Assembly: GCA_907165135.1 (NCBI GenBank)
Contig: OU015569.1
Coordinates: 12,710,501-12,774,500 of the forward strand
Direction: 5' to 3'
From: Oikopleura dioica
Taxonomy: Eukaryota > Chordata > Appendicularia > Copelata > Oikopleuridae
Length of the DNA: 64,000 nucleotides
Both the position numbers and the translations under genes were made by a program. Below are positions 49,212-59,999 of the stretch, piece by piece (the stretch's first letter is position 1; the number at the start of each line of letters is the position of its first letter). The notes under the pieces were generated by a model. That model had not been told where the DNA came from and did not search any database. It saw only the letters and a list, made by a program, of their open reading frames with translations.

Positions 49212-50572
49212 ATGCACGATCAAATGTATAACATGAGTCTCCGAGAAAAAGTGGATAACTGGGAAATGGCAACTAACCCAGATAATCCAACGCCGACCTC
49301 GCTTGGGCCTCCAAGGCCGCCTTTACAAGCTGCAGGAACGAACAACCTCTTTGATCAAATTTCTTTGGCTCAAACTTCCTGTTTTCTGGCTTCGAAGGAG
49401 AAAACTAGAAATGAAATCGACGGGGACGGAGTTCTGCAGACAAGAGTCGACCACGAAAGGTAAAAACTGCAGCTTGTTTTGCTATTCTTTAGAATTTCAG
49501 CGACATTGAATTCAGCGATATTTCTGCGCGGCCGCATTTTACGTTAAACAATAGGAAATCGTCAGTTCTAAGAAGCCAAGCTTCGAAATTTCCATTTAGG
49601 GGTACAAAATGCACTAATGAAGAGCGAATTGAGCTGATTAAAATGATTAAAGCACCTTGATTTGAATTTCTGGAATGTTGATTGTCCTGAGCCAGGACAA
49701 TTGATTCAACTTCGAAAAAGTCATATTTATTTTCAGCGAGCAAGAAATCTCGTTCGAATCGACTTTCTCCTCCCAAACTGATTACGCGAACAATCCAATC
49801 GGCAGCTTACAGGAAACGCTTCAGAAGGATGGTTTGGCTTGCCCAACTTATCAAAGTCACAAAGGAGACGGTAAGAAAAATAGACGGCACAAATAGAATC
49901 TAATCCCTGAAGTATTCCCTCGTTGAAATTCAAGTTTAGACGGCAAAGTAGAAGTGACCTGTCGAGCAAGCGGGGAAGAAACGCGCGCCTTTGGCAAAAC
50001 AGAAAACGAGGCGAAGCGAAAAGCGGCGCATCTAATGATGCAGCTTCTGCGCAACTCCGGCTCTGACTCGGGCATCAAGGAGTACGAAGACATACCTTCG
50101 ACGGCGGAGGCGGTGCGCTTCTTCGAAGAAAACCTGAAGTCGAAAAAGGCAAGAAAATGGAACTGCCCGCCAACGACGCCAGATCGACATTTAACCTCTT
50201 TGCGCAGCAATTCCCAGCCATGGTCGAAGTCCACGGCTTGGGAAAGAACGATCACAAGTTTTCTGGCAACGATCATTGCAGGAACGCGGATTTTTTCATC
50301 TCCATTTTTCATTTTATAAGGCTGATTAATTATTTATTTAGAATTATTTTTTATTTAAAAAGCCGCTGTAAAAGAGAATACCAATACTTTGGGACGGCCC
50401 GCTTTCGCTACAGCAATTTGGACAAGCAGGTTCACTCCGTTTTCGTAGTCAAGGCGGAGAGCGTCAGCCGCGAGAAAAACGAGCCCAGCAAAGTTGCTAC
50501 GCCAAGTTGTTAAACGCCATCTACGAGCAGCTGAAGGAAGAAAAGAAGAAGTCGAACATTCGCATTCCCTAG
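49212..50572 (+). CDS. Double-stranded RNA-binding protein, TARBP2/PRKRA-like
   Basis: Exons 49212-49459, 49737-49870, 49940-50281 and 50363-50572 give about 311 aa, assuming two one-base deletions. A first complete dsRBD reads NPIGSLQETLQKDGLACPTY through TCRASGEETRAFGKT to EAKRKAAHLMMQLL. A second has VHSVFVVKAESV...NEPSK followed by CYAKLLNAIYEQL. Such proteins present dsRNA to Dicer or PKR. The intron after 50281 uses a GA donor (TGCAG|GAACGC) in phase 2. The frame breaks at A runs near 50153 and 50496; one extra A at each restores it. An alternative acceptor at about 49501 would add a cassette that ends in a stop. Confidence 0.75.
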
Positions 50573-51118
50573 CTGCTTCCTTCCTTGATTCAATCATAAC
50601 TGTACATAACCGACCCAAGCACTATCATGTCTGCCCAATACTGAAACCTGAACTGACCTTTTTCTTTCTTCATCGATTCAAAAATTATTTCTGCTTCCCT
50701 GAATAAAAGTTCCTGAAAATCCGCGAAAATCGGAACACTGAATAATTAGTAATCACGGGTAAATTTATCGAGTCTGATTATTCTTTTCATTCTTTCAAAT
50801 ATTTATTTTGATAAATTGAGAGCACAAGCAGGTTTATAGTTAAATTCAGGGCTTGCAAAATGCGAAGTTGTGTTGGGATTTTTCGGAATTTTGAAGTTGA
50901 ATCAAGCAAGAATGAGGCGAAATATAAAAATCAGATGCTTCTTTTCTTTGACTGCGCTTCTTGAAGATCTTGAAGACTTCTTGATGCTCTCCAAGTCGTC
51001 AGCAAGGGAATATCTCGGAATCTCGATCGAGAGAGTAAAAGTAATTTACTTTTGAAAAAGTAGTTGAAAAGGGTTGAGGATGGAAAAAGGTCGACCATCG
51101 TGGTGACATTTTTTGAAA
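50573..51118. other. Intergenic gap, no gene seen
   Basis: Short open frames only. A polyadenylation signal AATAAA at about 50702 probably serves the dsRNA-binding gene. Confidence 0.45.
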
Positions 51119-53537
51119 ATGGCAAAATCGAGCGCTAAAGCAATCCCTTCTATTTTCAACATTCTTTACGCGGAACTTGGTTTTCAAATCGTTTTTAATG
51201 TCTTTTTCTGCGAGTCTTCTGGAAAGAGTGAGTTCGTTGGAGAGATTGGCTCTTTCCCTCGTCGACGCAATAAGAGAAATCAAGGAAGAACTCAAACCAG
51301 AAGAAGTCACAGGGAAAGGTGGCGAAATTCAGATTTTAACGGAAGGTTACAATTATCCTGAGGATCATCCTCAGGATACCCTCTGGAAATGAATCCTGAG
51401 GATTGTCCTCAGGATACCTTTCATAAACCTATCCTGAGGATAAGACACAGGATACACTCTAGAAACGGATCCTGGGTATCAGATCATAAAATTTCTTCGA
51501 TAAAATTAGTCCTGAGGATAAGAAAAAACTGACAGACTCAGTCCCAGAGTTTACTACAAGACAGGCGCGGAGCGCACACACGCTCCTTGACTTAGAACCG
51601 CGCAAATCTTTTCCTCAGAAATCATCTTTGTACTTCTTTTTCTAGGCTCGATCCTCAGGATACGCTTTTAAAAGGTATCCTGAGGATTGTCCTCAGGATT
51701 CATTTCTGGAGGGTATCCTGAGGATGATCCTCAGGATAATTGTATACTTCAAAAAACAAGTTTTTCACCCCGAGAAAGTGAAAATGGAAGCGGAAGATGA
51801 CGATCCTCCTTTAGTTACTGTAGAAAACAATCCGGCTCAGGATCCACTCCAGCTGGCAGTTAGACCAGTCGTCCAGAGTCAGAGACTCCCGCATCCTCCG
51901 AAAATGATGGAGCTGAAATTTACCTCGAGGGATGAAGTGCCAATGATTTCGCCAGCCAACTTCGGTGCAGTTCCCGTCCCTCGTTTTTCAGGTAAAACTT
52001 CGGAAAAGCACCTTCTTTCATTTTCAAGCCGGAGGAAAATTCAATTTCCAGCGCGGCTGTGCTCCGCCGCCTTTGTCCTCGCTGGCGCATCTGATTCCTT
52101 CGCGGCGAGGCAAAAAAACGCTCTGGCTCTTTCTTCTCGAAATGTTGACTGACGCGGCGTGTAAGGACATCATCCGCTGGACTGGCAACGGTCACGAGTT
52201 TCGTCTGCTAGACATTCCCGAGATTGTCAAGAGATGGGCCAAGCTCAAGAACAAACCGGCGATGACTAGGGAAACTCGATGAAAAATGAACTTTTTATGG
52301 GCTTTGTAGGGACGAGGTATAATACAGTTTTAGAAAGCCCAGAAGCTGGGGATCATTTTTGACTATTTACAGTAAGGGGTTTGACCCATGCCCTGGGGCA
52401 TTTTTCCCTTCTAAAGAGCCGAAAATCTGGTACTTTCAGAATAGAGGGTCGTAACTTCTAGTATCCCGGATTTATTTCAATAAAACTTAAACCAGATTGT
52501 AGATGACGCTCTGACGGTTCAGAAAATGTGTAGAAAACTATCGTTATCGGCATTCTAGAGGGCGCTAGAGGCTCTAGAAGTTGAGGAAGTCGACCGAAAA
52601 TCGGGACTCTTGGTCCCAAAAGTACGAAAATGTTATTTTACTCGACTAAAATAGATTAAAGAACGTCTCGAATAGATTATTAGATGTCAAAAATGTATTT
52701 TGGAGTCATTTCAGGTATTTCGGGGTGAGCTACTACGAAATTCTATTTTTGTATAATATGACCCCAAGTGACCTTAACTGACCCTTGAACACTTTTCTAA
52801 CAATTTTTTATCGATTCAGAACATCCTTTATTGTATTTCAGTCGAGTAAAATAACATTTTCGTACTTTTTGGGACCAAGAGTCCCGATTTTCGGCCGACT
52901 TCCTCAACTTCTAGAGCCTCTAGCGCCCTCTAGAATGCCGATAACGATAGTTTTCTACACATTTTCTGAACCGTCAGAGCGTCATCTACAATCTGGTTTA
53001 AGTTTTATTGAAATAAATCCGGGATACTAGAAGTTACGACCCTCTATTCTGAAAGTACCAGATTTTCGGCTCTTTAGAAGGGAAAAATGCCCCAGGGCAT
53101 GGGTCAGACCCTTACTGTAAATAGTCAAAATGATCCTCAGCTTCTGGGCTTTCTAAAACTGTATTATACCTCGTCCCTACTAAGCCCATAAAAGTTCATT
53201 TTTCATCGAGTTTCCTAGCGATGACCTACGAGTGCATGTCCAGGTAAGGGATATTTGAAATTTCATCTTGGCCTGAGTAAGGCTCCGGATGCGCTAAAAT
53301 GATAAGCCGCGTAGCGGCTTTTATTAAAACGAAGCCGCGAAGCGTCTTCGAAAAAATTTCAACTAGATTGAGATGAAAATATTTTCAAGAAGATGTCGAT
53401 TTTCAATTTGGATGATTTAATTTAGATCACTGCGGCAATATAAACAAAGTGGCATCATGCGAAAAGGCGTTGGGAATTATTGCTACGAGTTTATGGTCCC
53501 TCCAAACGAGCTGCTAGCCTCGGCCATTTACGAATAA
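51119..53537 (+). CDS. ETS-domain transcription factor with a palindromic insertion
   Basis: Candidate ATG 51119; the first junction is unresolved. Secure exons are about 51215-51345, 51761-51991, 52029-52265, 53225-53243 and 53426-53537. The coiled-coil N-terminus is followed by a Pro-rich acidic part. The ETS DNA-binding domain starts KKTLWLFLLEMLTDAACKDI with WTGNGHEFRL; the recognition helix (KNKPAMT|YECMSR|SLRQYKQSGI) and the end (GNYCYEF) come from the last three exons. ETS proteins bind GGAA sites. Between codons for M and T/Y the coding sequence is interrupted by a 952-base palindrome flanked by GCGATGA repeats. Removing the element plus one repeat restores the domain exactly. Confidence 0.8.
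51348..51744. mobile_element. CCTGAGGAT fold-back element filling an ETS intron
   Basis: The ends TACAATTATCCTGAGGATCA and its complement define arms of about 80 bases, built of repeated ATCCTGAGGAT palindromes. The GT donor lies two bases before the element and the acceptor 16 bases after it, so the intron is essentially the element. Confidence 0.85.
52266..53217. mobile_element. 952-base palindromic element inside the ETS coding sequence
   Basis: Arms of about 390 bases (52266-52655 and 52830-53217) are nearly identical inverted copies, ending CTAGGGAAACTCGATGAAAA and its complement. The spacer is about 175 bases. A 7-base GCGATGA lies on both sides (52259-52265 and 53218-53224), a typical target-site duplication. 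No open frame of useful length, so it is non-autonomous. The near identity of the arms suggests a recent insertion or gene conversion between the arms. Confidence 0.9.
53265..53350. repeat. MITE fragment in ETS intron
   Basis: Contains CCTGAGTAAGG and the internal AAGCCGCGTAGCGGCTTTT hairpin; both ends are lost. Confidence 0.6.
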
Positions 53538-53840
53538 GCAATTTGAAATGGAACTCTCAACGAGTATTTTCTATTTTATTTTTCAATTAAAATCAATAAA
53601 AGAAGGCTTTAATCTTTTCCGACTTTGTTTCTTTTAGCTATCTTTTTGAGCTTTCTAATGTTTTGAGCTACTGCAAGAGACAGTGACTCGGGTAGAGTAA
53701 AGTAGCAGTGCGGGAGAAAAAAAGAGAGCCGCGCAGGGCGCTTTTTGGCTGTGCGAAAAAAGTGGTGTGAAATACAGTTGGGCCGCTGTGGGGCTGTGTT
53801 CTGTGCTCGCGAGTGGAAACGTGACTGTTTGAATTCGTGA
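53538..53840. other. Gap between ETS gene and small membrane protein
   Basis: No firm gene. Open frames on the minus strand (about 53609-53895) exist in all three frames, more likely base-composition effects than genes. A polyadenylation signal AATAAA at 53595 follows the ETS stop. Confidence 0.4.
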
Positions 53841-54029
53841 ATGTGCGAAATGTCTGGGCCGGGCAACAGCGCTCCCCGCCCTCACTACACATCATTGCGT
53901 AACATGAGACATCGGCTCACATTTGTGTTGTCTCGGGCTTTTTTGTTTTTCTGCCTCTTTGTCCTCTTTGCGGCTCTCCTGTCCAGCCGCTGTCCACTCT
54001 GCCAAGCCAAGAAGAGAGAGATTTTTTGA
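53841..54029 (+). CDS. Small single-pass membrane protein
   Basis: ATG at 53841 or 53850, 59-62 aa, one exon. A basic segment is followed by a strong hydrophobic run (AFLFFCLFVLFAALL) and a short Cys-containing basic tail (SSRCPLCQAKKREIF). It could be a small integral membrane protein; no family recognised. It is also possible that this is a 5' fragment of a longer transcript. Confidence 0.4.
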   Translation: MCEMSGPGNSAPRPHYTSLRNMRHRLTFVLSRAFLFFCLFVLFAALLSSRCPLCQAKKREIF

Positions 54030-54955
54030 CACTCAGGAAACGAACTCGCAAATACACAAAAATCGAGACATTGGCCTCTTTTTCTCACATTAGAAGGTAA
54101 ATTCAAATGTTGACATTTCAGTTTTTTCTTATATATTAATTTTCCTAGCAGATATTCTTATTTAGTATTTATGAAAAAGATAAAACAAAAGAAATCGCAT
54201 ATTTTCCATTTTGAAAAAAAGTTTTTTTAATAATTAATTATAAATAAAAGTTTTTCATAAATTGACATTTTAGTTTTTAATTCGGCTATTGATAGGCTAG
54301 TAGCTTATATTGAAAATATAATAAAATATATAATAATAAAAAGGCTAATAATAAAAATTTTTAAAATGAGAGAAAAAGATATATAAATACATTCAGTGAG
54401 TTTAGTTGGTTTAAATTGCTTAAAATTATTTAATACTTATTATTAAATTTATGATTATTTCATATTTATTTATCAGTTTTCTTATTTATTCTTATTAAAC
54501 TAACGAACATAAAATTAAGCACCATCTCCATGTCTATATTTACTGATTTCAGTTAAAATTTTATGGAATGTATTCATGACATTGGCCTGTAGGCTCTACA
54601 CTGTAGAGTCTACAGTGTAGAGCGAGATATAAATTCCCAAATTTCAGAAAACGAGACATTCTTTCGAAAGTGATCTCGGCGGCTGAAATGTCATCTCGAT
54701 TGAAATGTCAAAAGTATCAACAAAAATACACCTCTAGTGAGACTTCCGATAACTAGCTCGCTGGGAAACTAACTCGTATTGATTTTCGCCCCTTTTTCTA
54801 GAATCAAAAATATTCAAGAGACAGGGAGCGCTCACAGCCAGACTGCGCTGCAAGTTACAGTAGGAGCTGCTGTGTATTCTGCTGCCTGAATCTAAAAATA
54901 ACTTTCTTTTTGGCGAGTCGATTTTTGAGACAAAGAGAGAAGAAGAAACAGTTGA
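54030..54955. other. AT-rich intergenic region
   Basis: About 54110-54530 is extremely AT-rich (many TTAATAATTA, TATATAATAA words). A near-perfect TAGGCTCTACACTGTAGAG/CTCTACAGTGTAGA palindrome lies at 54590-54620. No gene seen. Confidence 0.5.
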
Positions 54956-57280
54956 ATGTGGACTTGCGTGGAAAGCCGAGACGGCCAGTTTGGCCAAATG
55001 ATCAGGAAGATTGTCTTTGGCGACATTTACGAAAACGAGGATTATGCACGACAGCGCATTCCCATTCCCAAAAACATTGAGCTAAAGGTGAAACTCTTCA
55101 ATGCGAAAAACTCGGTTTAAAATGTCTCGCTTATTTTATGGATAACAATTAGATAAAATATTAAAAATTGAGTCAACTGTTATCATTAGTAATCTAATAA
55201 TTTATTACAATTTTAGACTAGAAAATTGTTGACTCTAAAAATAAGGCTGTCATTAATTAGTAAACTTTTGGTGAAGTGATTCGCCAAAAAATCCTCTACC
55301 TTTGTTGATTTTTTTTTGCAAAATTAACTGAAATTTTCTGCGAAAAGGAGAGTCTTAATATCGCTCTTTTTCCATATTTGCGCAGTGCACACTTCCGCTC
55401 GGGCAAAAATTCAAATAATCATGTCAAAAATCGACATTTTCCGGCTCTGATAAACTCGAATCCGTAGATGGGGAAGACGGTGAGTTTCTTCGAAAAAGCG
55501 GCCGTCCAAACTGCGGCGGTGGTGTGCTCCTCCCGGACTCATCAGGACATGGGCGCGCTGGACATTGTCTCGCAGATTTTGAACACGGAGCTCGAAATGG
55601 AAAACTTCCTGGCTACCTACAATCTCGCCAAACCAGCCACGGCTTTCTTAATAGATTGATATTGAAAAGAAGTCTGGGCTCGACAACCTATGAACAAAAT
55701 CTGAGTCAGGTTCTAAATGAGCTAAACTGAAAAGCCGCCTAGCGGCTTTTCTTTAAACGAAACCGCTTTGCGGCTTAGCCAGAAATTAAGTACAGATTGA
55801 GTTGTTAGTATTTCCGAAGCCGAAAAGTGGCTTCGTTCTCAAAAACGCGGCTTTTCAATTTAACTCTTTTAAATCCTGACTCAGGTTTTTTACACAGCTT
55901 GCCGAGCCCAGAAAGAACTACAGCTAAAAAGCCGCTTTGAAAAGGAGTGATTCATTTTTACGGAAAAATCATCTTGGCTTACGAATTTTTAAAGTCGAAA
56001 CTGGACGATATGCGATCAGTAACTGTAGTTCCGATGGAGCCCGAAATGCTCCCGCTCTCCGCCCTCCCGTGTTCTGAAATTAAGGTAAAAGGCTCTTCCC
56101 AAAATTGCCGAATTCAGTTTTCATTTTAGTTAGAAAGGAGCGACAACGAGCTTGACTTTGAAGAGTCGGAATTGATGATCGACGAGATGGAAGACGAAGA
56201 CGCTGAAGAAACCCATGGCAACTCTCTCAATCTGCTTTCCGCTGATGACGCTGCCCGACTCACTGAAATGCTCGTTTCCGCGCAGAACAATTGCAACCCG
56301 CAACAAGATCTAGTCCTCACCGGAAGCATAAGGTCCCAGCCAGCCGTTTTTACGCGAAATAAACATTTCTATTCAGTAATTTGCTGGGGCAAGGAAGGCC
56401 GCAAAGGCCACTAGCTCCTGCTCCGGCGAAAAAAACTCCGTCGAACAATCGAAAGTCGAAAAATCCCTCTTGGAGCAAACAAAACGGCACTGGAAAAAGG
56501 AACAGGATCGAGAAGGAGCAAAACGGTAATGATTCGATGAAAAAGGCTCTTCTTCTATGTTTTCAGGAGACTCGTTGACAAGTCGTTATCGCGACACTTT
56601 GATTCACAAGTTCGACAAAGACGAATTGATCGTCCGTTTGAACCGGGACGAGGTCGACTTCCGGCCTTACTTCGACGAGCAATTCTGCTTCCTCCGCCTC
56701 GTTGTCGTCGACGAAAAAGTCTCGAATTATATTTATTGCGTCAACTGCAAGCAACTGCTCTGCTTCTTCGCGATCAACGTCAACTCGGGCGGCAAAGTTC
56801 AGGTTCGCTATTTTCATAACTGTCAATTAGATTTCTCGTTTTCTTGAATATAAAGCAAGACTCTGAGATTAAATTTTATTCATTAAGCTAAGCTGACCGA
56901 TTTACTTGTTAGCTAAGAAAATTCTAGCCGGACCATACATATCATATTCTAGCGCTTATCTTACTAAGCTGGGGAAAATAGCTAAGCTGATGAAACAAAT
57001 TTTGCATATAAAATGATCCGAAAAGAAGCTCGCTAAGCTGTGTTCGAAATAAAGCTAAGCTAACCTAAGATTACAGATTTTAACCATAGCTAGGCTGAGC
57101 TTAGCCCACGGCCTAGCTATCTCCGCTAGCGATTTTGATGAGACTGACTCCTCTTTTCAGACGAACACGATAAAAAAGCACAGTTCTGTTTGCAAATCTA
57201 ACGCGGCGAATGGCCCCTCTTCATATTCAGAAATCAATGCTCCTCCTTTATTATCATCTCTTCCTGCTAACTCTATTTAG
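54956..57280 (+). CDS. BED-like zinc-finger protein, multi-exon
   Basis: Exon 54956-55087 starts with ATG. A second exon near 55468-55660 has an unclear 3' end. Then come exons about 55948-56084, 56130-56332, 56377-56525, 56567-56802 and 57161-57280, with GT-AG introns and consistent phases from 56130 on. An acidic stretch (DEMEDEDAEETHGNS) and a basic Pro-rich linker precede a globular part (RYRDTLIHKFDKDELIVRL), which ends in a Cys2-His-Cys arrangement (YCVNCKQLL ... IKKHSSVCK) spaced like a BED-type finger. DNA binding is inferred. The intron around 55674-55911 holds a full MITE. An AATAAA at 57341 follows. Confidence 0.6.
55674..55911. repeat. MITE copy with target duplication
   Basis: Complete copy of 238 bases, CTGGGCTCGACAACCTATGA to TTGCCGAGCCCAG. 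Flanking octamers AAAGAAGT and AAAGAACT agree at 7 of 8 positions, an 8-base duplication as made by hAT transposases. Confidence 0.9.
56880..57130. repeat. AGCTAAGCT-rich patch in intron
   Basis: Dense AAGCTAAGCTGA/TTAGCTAAG words in the last intron of the BED-like gene, similar to 4080-4265. It may be a low-complexity or decayed inverted-repeat element. Confidence 0.45.
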
Positions 57281-57557
57281 AAATAGTTTTTTTCCTTTGT
57301 ACTTCAACTTTTTTGCTTCAATATTTTCTGTCACTTTTTAAATAAAGACCAAAAGAATGAAATCTCTATTTATTAAAAATAAGAAAAAAATGGGTACGGT
57401 GTTTCTCATGCTCAAAAAATGGAAATAAATGGAGTTAGAAAGAGTTTAGCAGCAATTCTTTGAAATTCGGGGTCTTGGTTGTTTTGGCTTTTTCGTGAGA
57501 TGGTATGGCTACTTGTTGAGACTGGTACTTTGCGGGTGTTTCTTTCTTTTGTGCTTT

Positions 57558-59835
57558 TTAGTCTTCGATCCATTCATCAAACGGATCGAAGTCATGCTCC
57601 GTCAGAGGCAATTGAGTGGAGCTCGAGTCGCTGCTGGGCATGACGACAGAGTTGGAGGAAGAAGATCGGATCTGAGGAGACACTGTGCGGCTGGCTTCGT
57701 CCTCCGCCCGAGGTCTGAAAATCCGAATTAGCCCACAGCTTTAAAAATGAACCCAAAAAAATATTGACAATATGTTAATTTTTCGCTAAATTAAACGGTA
57801 AATCTTACCTCTGCCGGCCGAGCTGCTGGAGCGAGCTGGTCAAACTCGCCTTCGCGTCGACAAGTTGAACTTCAATCGCTCTCAAGTGCTTTCCGTTCTC
57901 CTCGAGCAGCCGCTCGAACTCGTCTCGCAAGTGAAAGTAGTCTTCGCATTTCTAAAAAAACGTAAAAATAAGAAGCGTCGTCTTTCGTACTTTAATGGCA
58001 CTTTCGCTTTCTTTCTCCATCCTTTTCGCGACTTTGTCGTACCGGGAGTAGATTTCCGTCGCTTTTCGATGTTGCGAGTGGATCTTATCGCTATAAAAAT
58101 TTGGGGATAACAATTTAAAGGCTGATTTAGGTGCTACCGTTGGAAAATCGCAGTTTGCGCCTTTTCGTTGGCTTCATTGAGCATTTCAAGCCACTGCGGC
58201 TCGAGTGGAAATTCGGCCATCTGTTCTTCGGCTACCTTACTCAGGATATTCACCAGGCCGAAAATCTGCACGTAAAAATTAAAAAAAAAACACAAAAATG
58301 GTTAAACGCTTTAAAAATCAAAAAGAACAATTTCAGTTGTATTTAAAAAAGCATCATTACTCCATGCAAATTTTTCATTTTTCATGCTCATGCTCAAACA
58401 AGTCTCTCTCTTTTTCTATTTTTTACCTGGAGGGTGATTGAGTCAGCTAAGCCTGTGCGAAATTTTAGCGTCAAAGAATCGGGTATAAAACAACTTATTT
58501 ACGTCTATTTTGGGAATCTAGTCCATTTTTTTTTCATTCCAGAATGAAGAATACCCTTTGCTTGACAACGTCGCGCGCGTTTTTGAGCATCAGGATCGTC
58601 TGGTGATAGTCGTTCGAGAGTTTCTCAGCGTGGGATCGCGTCCGCGCCGATTTCTTGCGCGCTTCAAAGTACGGCCGCGTCCGATCGAGGGTTGACCCGA
58701 GCGCACGTGACTTTTGCTTCAACTTGCCGGAGAACTCGGTCATTAGCGCGCGGTTTTGGGTGCGAGCTTCTTCGGCCTCGCGTTCAAGGCTATTGATTTT
58801 TTGTTGACAGTGCTTTTCGCGGACTTTTAATTGAAATGGAGGAACTCGTAAGGACTATCGCCTAAGTGGCAAAGGATAAGAGCTTTTCAGTCCGAGCCTG
58901 AACACGGGCAAGATCTGACGTGACGTTATGCTGCTCGATTCGATAGGGACTGATTCTGTGGCTCTCGGAAAAAGTGGAGGAGCCTTCTTCTCCGAGTGCA
59001 TCTTCGCCTAAAGTGTGCTCCGCGATGCTGCTCGGTGCGAACTCGTGTGTCCTTGGATAGCCGCTGTCGATCGAGGGCAGCTTAGAAAACGTCGAAAGTT
59101 CAAAATTGAGGCGTCCATTCTCGTCCCGCAGCTTTAAAATTGACCGTTTTTGGAAGAAGCATTTTCTTTTGGTTTATAAGGGTAACGTTGTTATTAAAAA
59201 GATGCTGTAATCGAGCAAAGTAGTTTTAAATAGCTTTTTTAAATTGGCGTCAGCGCATTTTTTACAATTTACGAGCTGTTTCAGTCAAGTAGAAATCAAT
59301 TACGAATATTTGAAATCAGGAAAAAGTGGCCAGGAAAATTGCCTACCTGCTGGTTTTCTACTTGCAACAGCTCAATTTGCTGAAGCAATTCGCTGTTGAG
59401 ATAATTTGCCGCGTCCAGGTTGTTGAGATTTGAAGATGGCGGGGTCAATTCTTCGTCGATATCTCGGAAGATGTCCTTAATTACACTTCAGTTCTTGTTG
59501 TTCATACAATTATGTATCATTTTTGGCTTTTATGATTTCATTTTTTTAGCTGCTACGAAGAAAAAAATTGGAAGAGAAAATAATATTTATTTAACAAAAA
59601 GCCTTAATTCGATTCAGTTGGGTACCTTGAAATTAAATTCTTTCGGCGTAGAATTCCCACTCATGATCTTCCCGCTTCTTTTCCAGCTCAATTTCAGAAA
59701 TATTCGTTTTCAGTTTTGAAATTATCTCTTTAGTAAAGAATCGTTTGTCTCTTTTGATTCGGTTTACGAGCTGGGCGCCTATCCGAGCAATCACTCTCAC
59801 CAATTCACTCCAATTATCATTTTAACTCGCTCCAT
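57558..59835 (-). CDS. SH3BP5L: SH3BP5-like Rab11 exchange factor
   Basis: Exons 59835-59811, 59727-59645, 59475-59347, 59131-58906, 58823-58555, 58265-58138, 58090-57991, 57951-57809 and 57714-57558 sum to exactly 419 codons plus stop. The SH3BP5 coiled-coil domain is recognised from STLDRTRPYFEARKKSARTR, WLEMLNEANEKAQTAIFQRD and IHSQHRKATEIYSRYDKVAK. Family members activate Rab11. The C-terminus ends with a DPF motif (FDPFDEW), as in adaptor-binding tails. The first two introns appear to use GA donors; the N-terminal coiled-coil extension upstream of the domain is less certain than the rest. Confidence 0.8.
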
Positions 59836-59999
59836 CTCCAGTCTTAGACCGTTCTCCTCTTCCTCCCCTTCTTCGACTTTTTTATATTTAAAAAATTTCT
59901 TGGAAAAATAACAAGAGAGCTCTGGTAGTTTGACGCTCCTCAAAAGTCAAACAACTCGACGGGGGAGAAGGCGCGACAAAAGAAGAGCTTGTTGAGAAT

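Noticed and set aside
53609-53895. Three overlapping minus-strand open frames
   Set aside because: Open in all three frames at once, no start or splice partners; likely base-composition effect.
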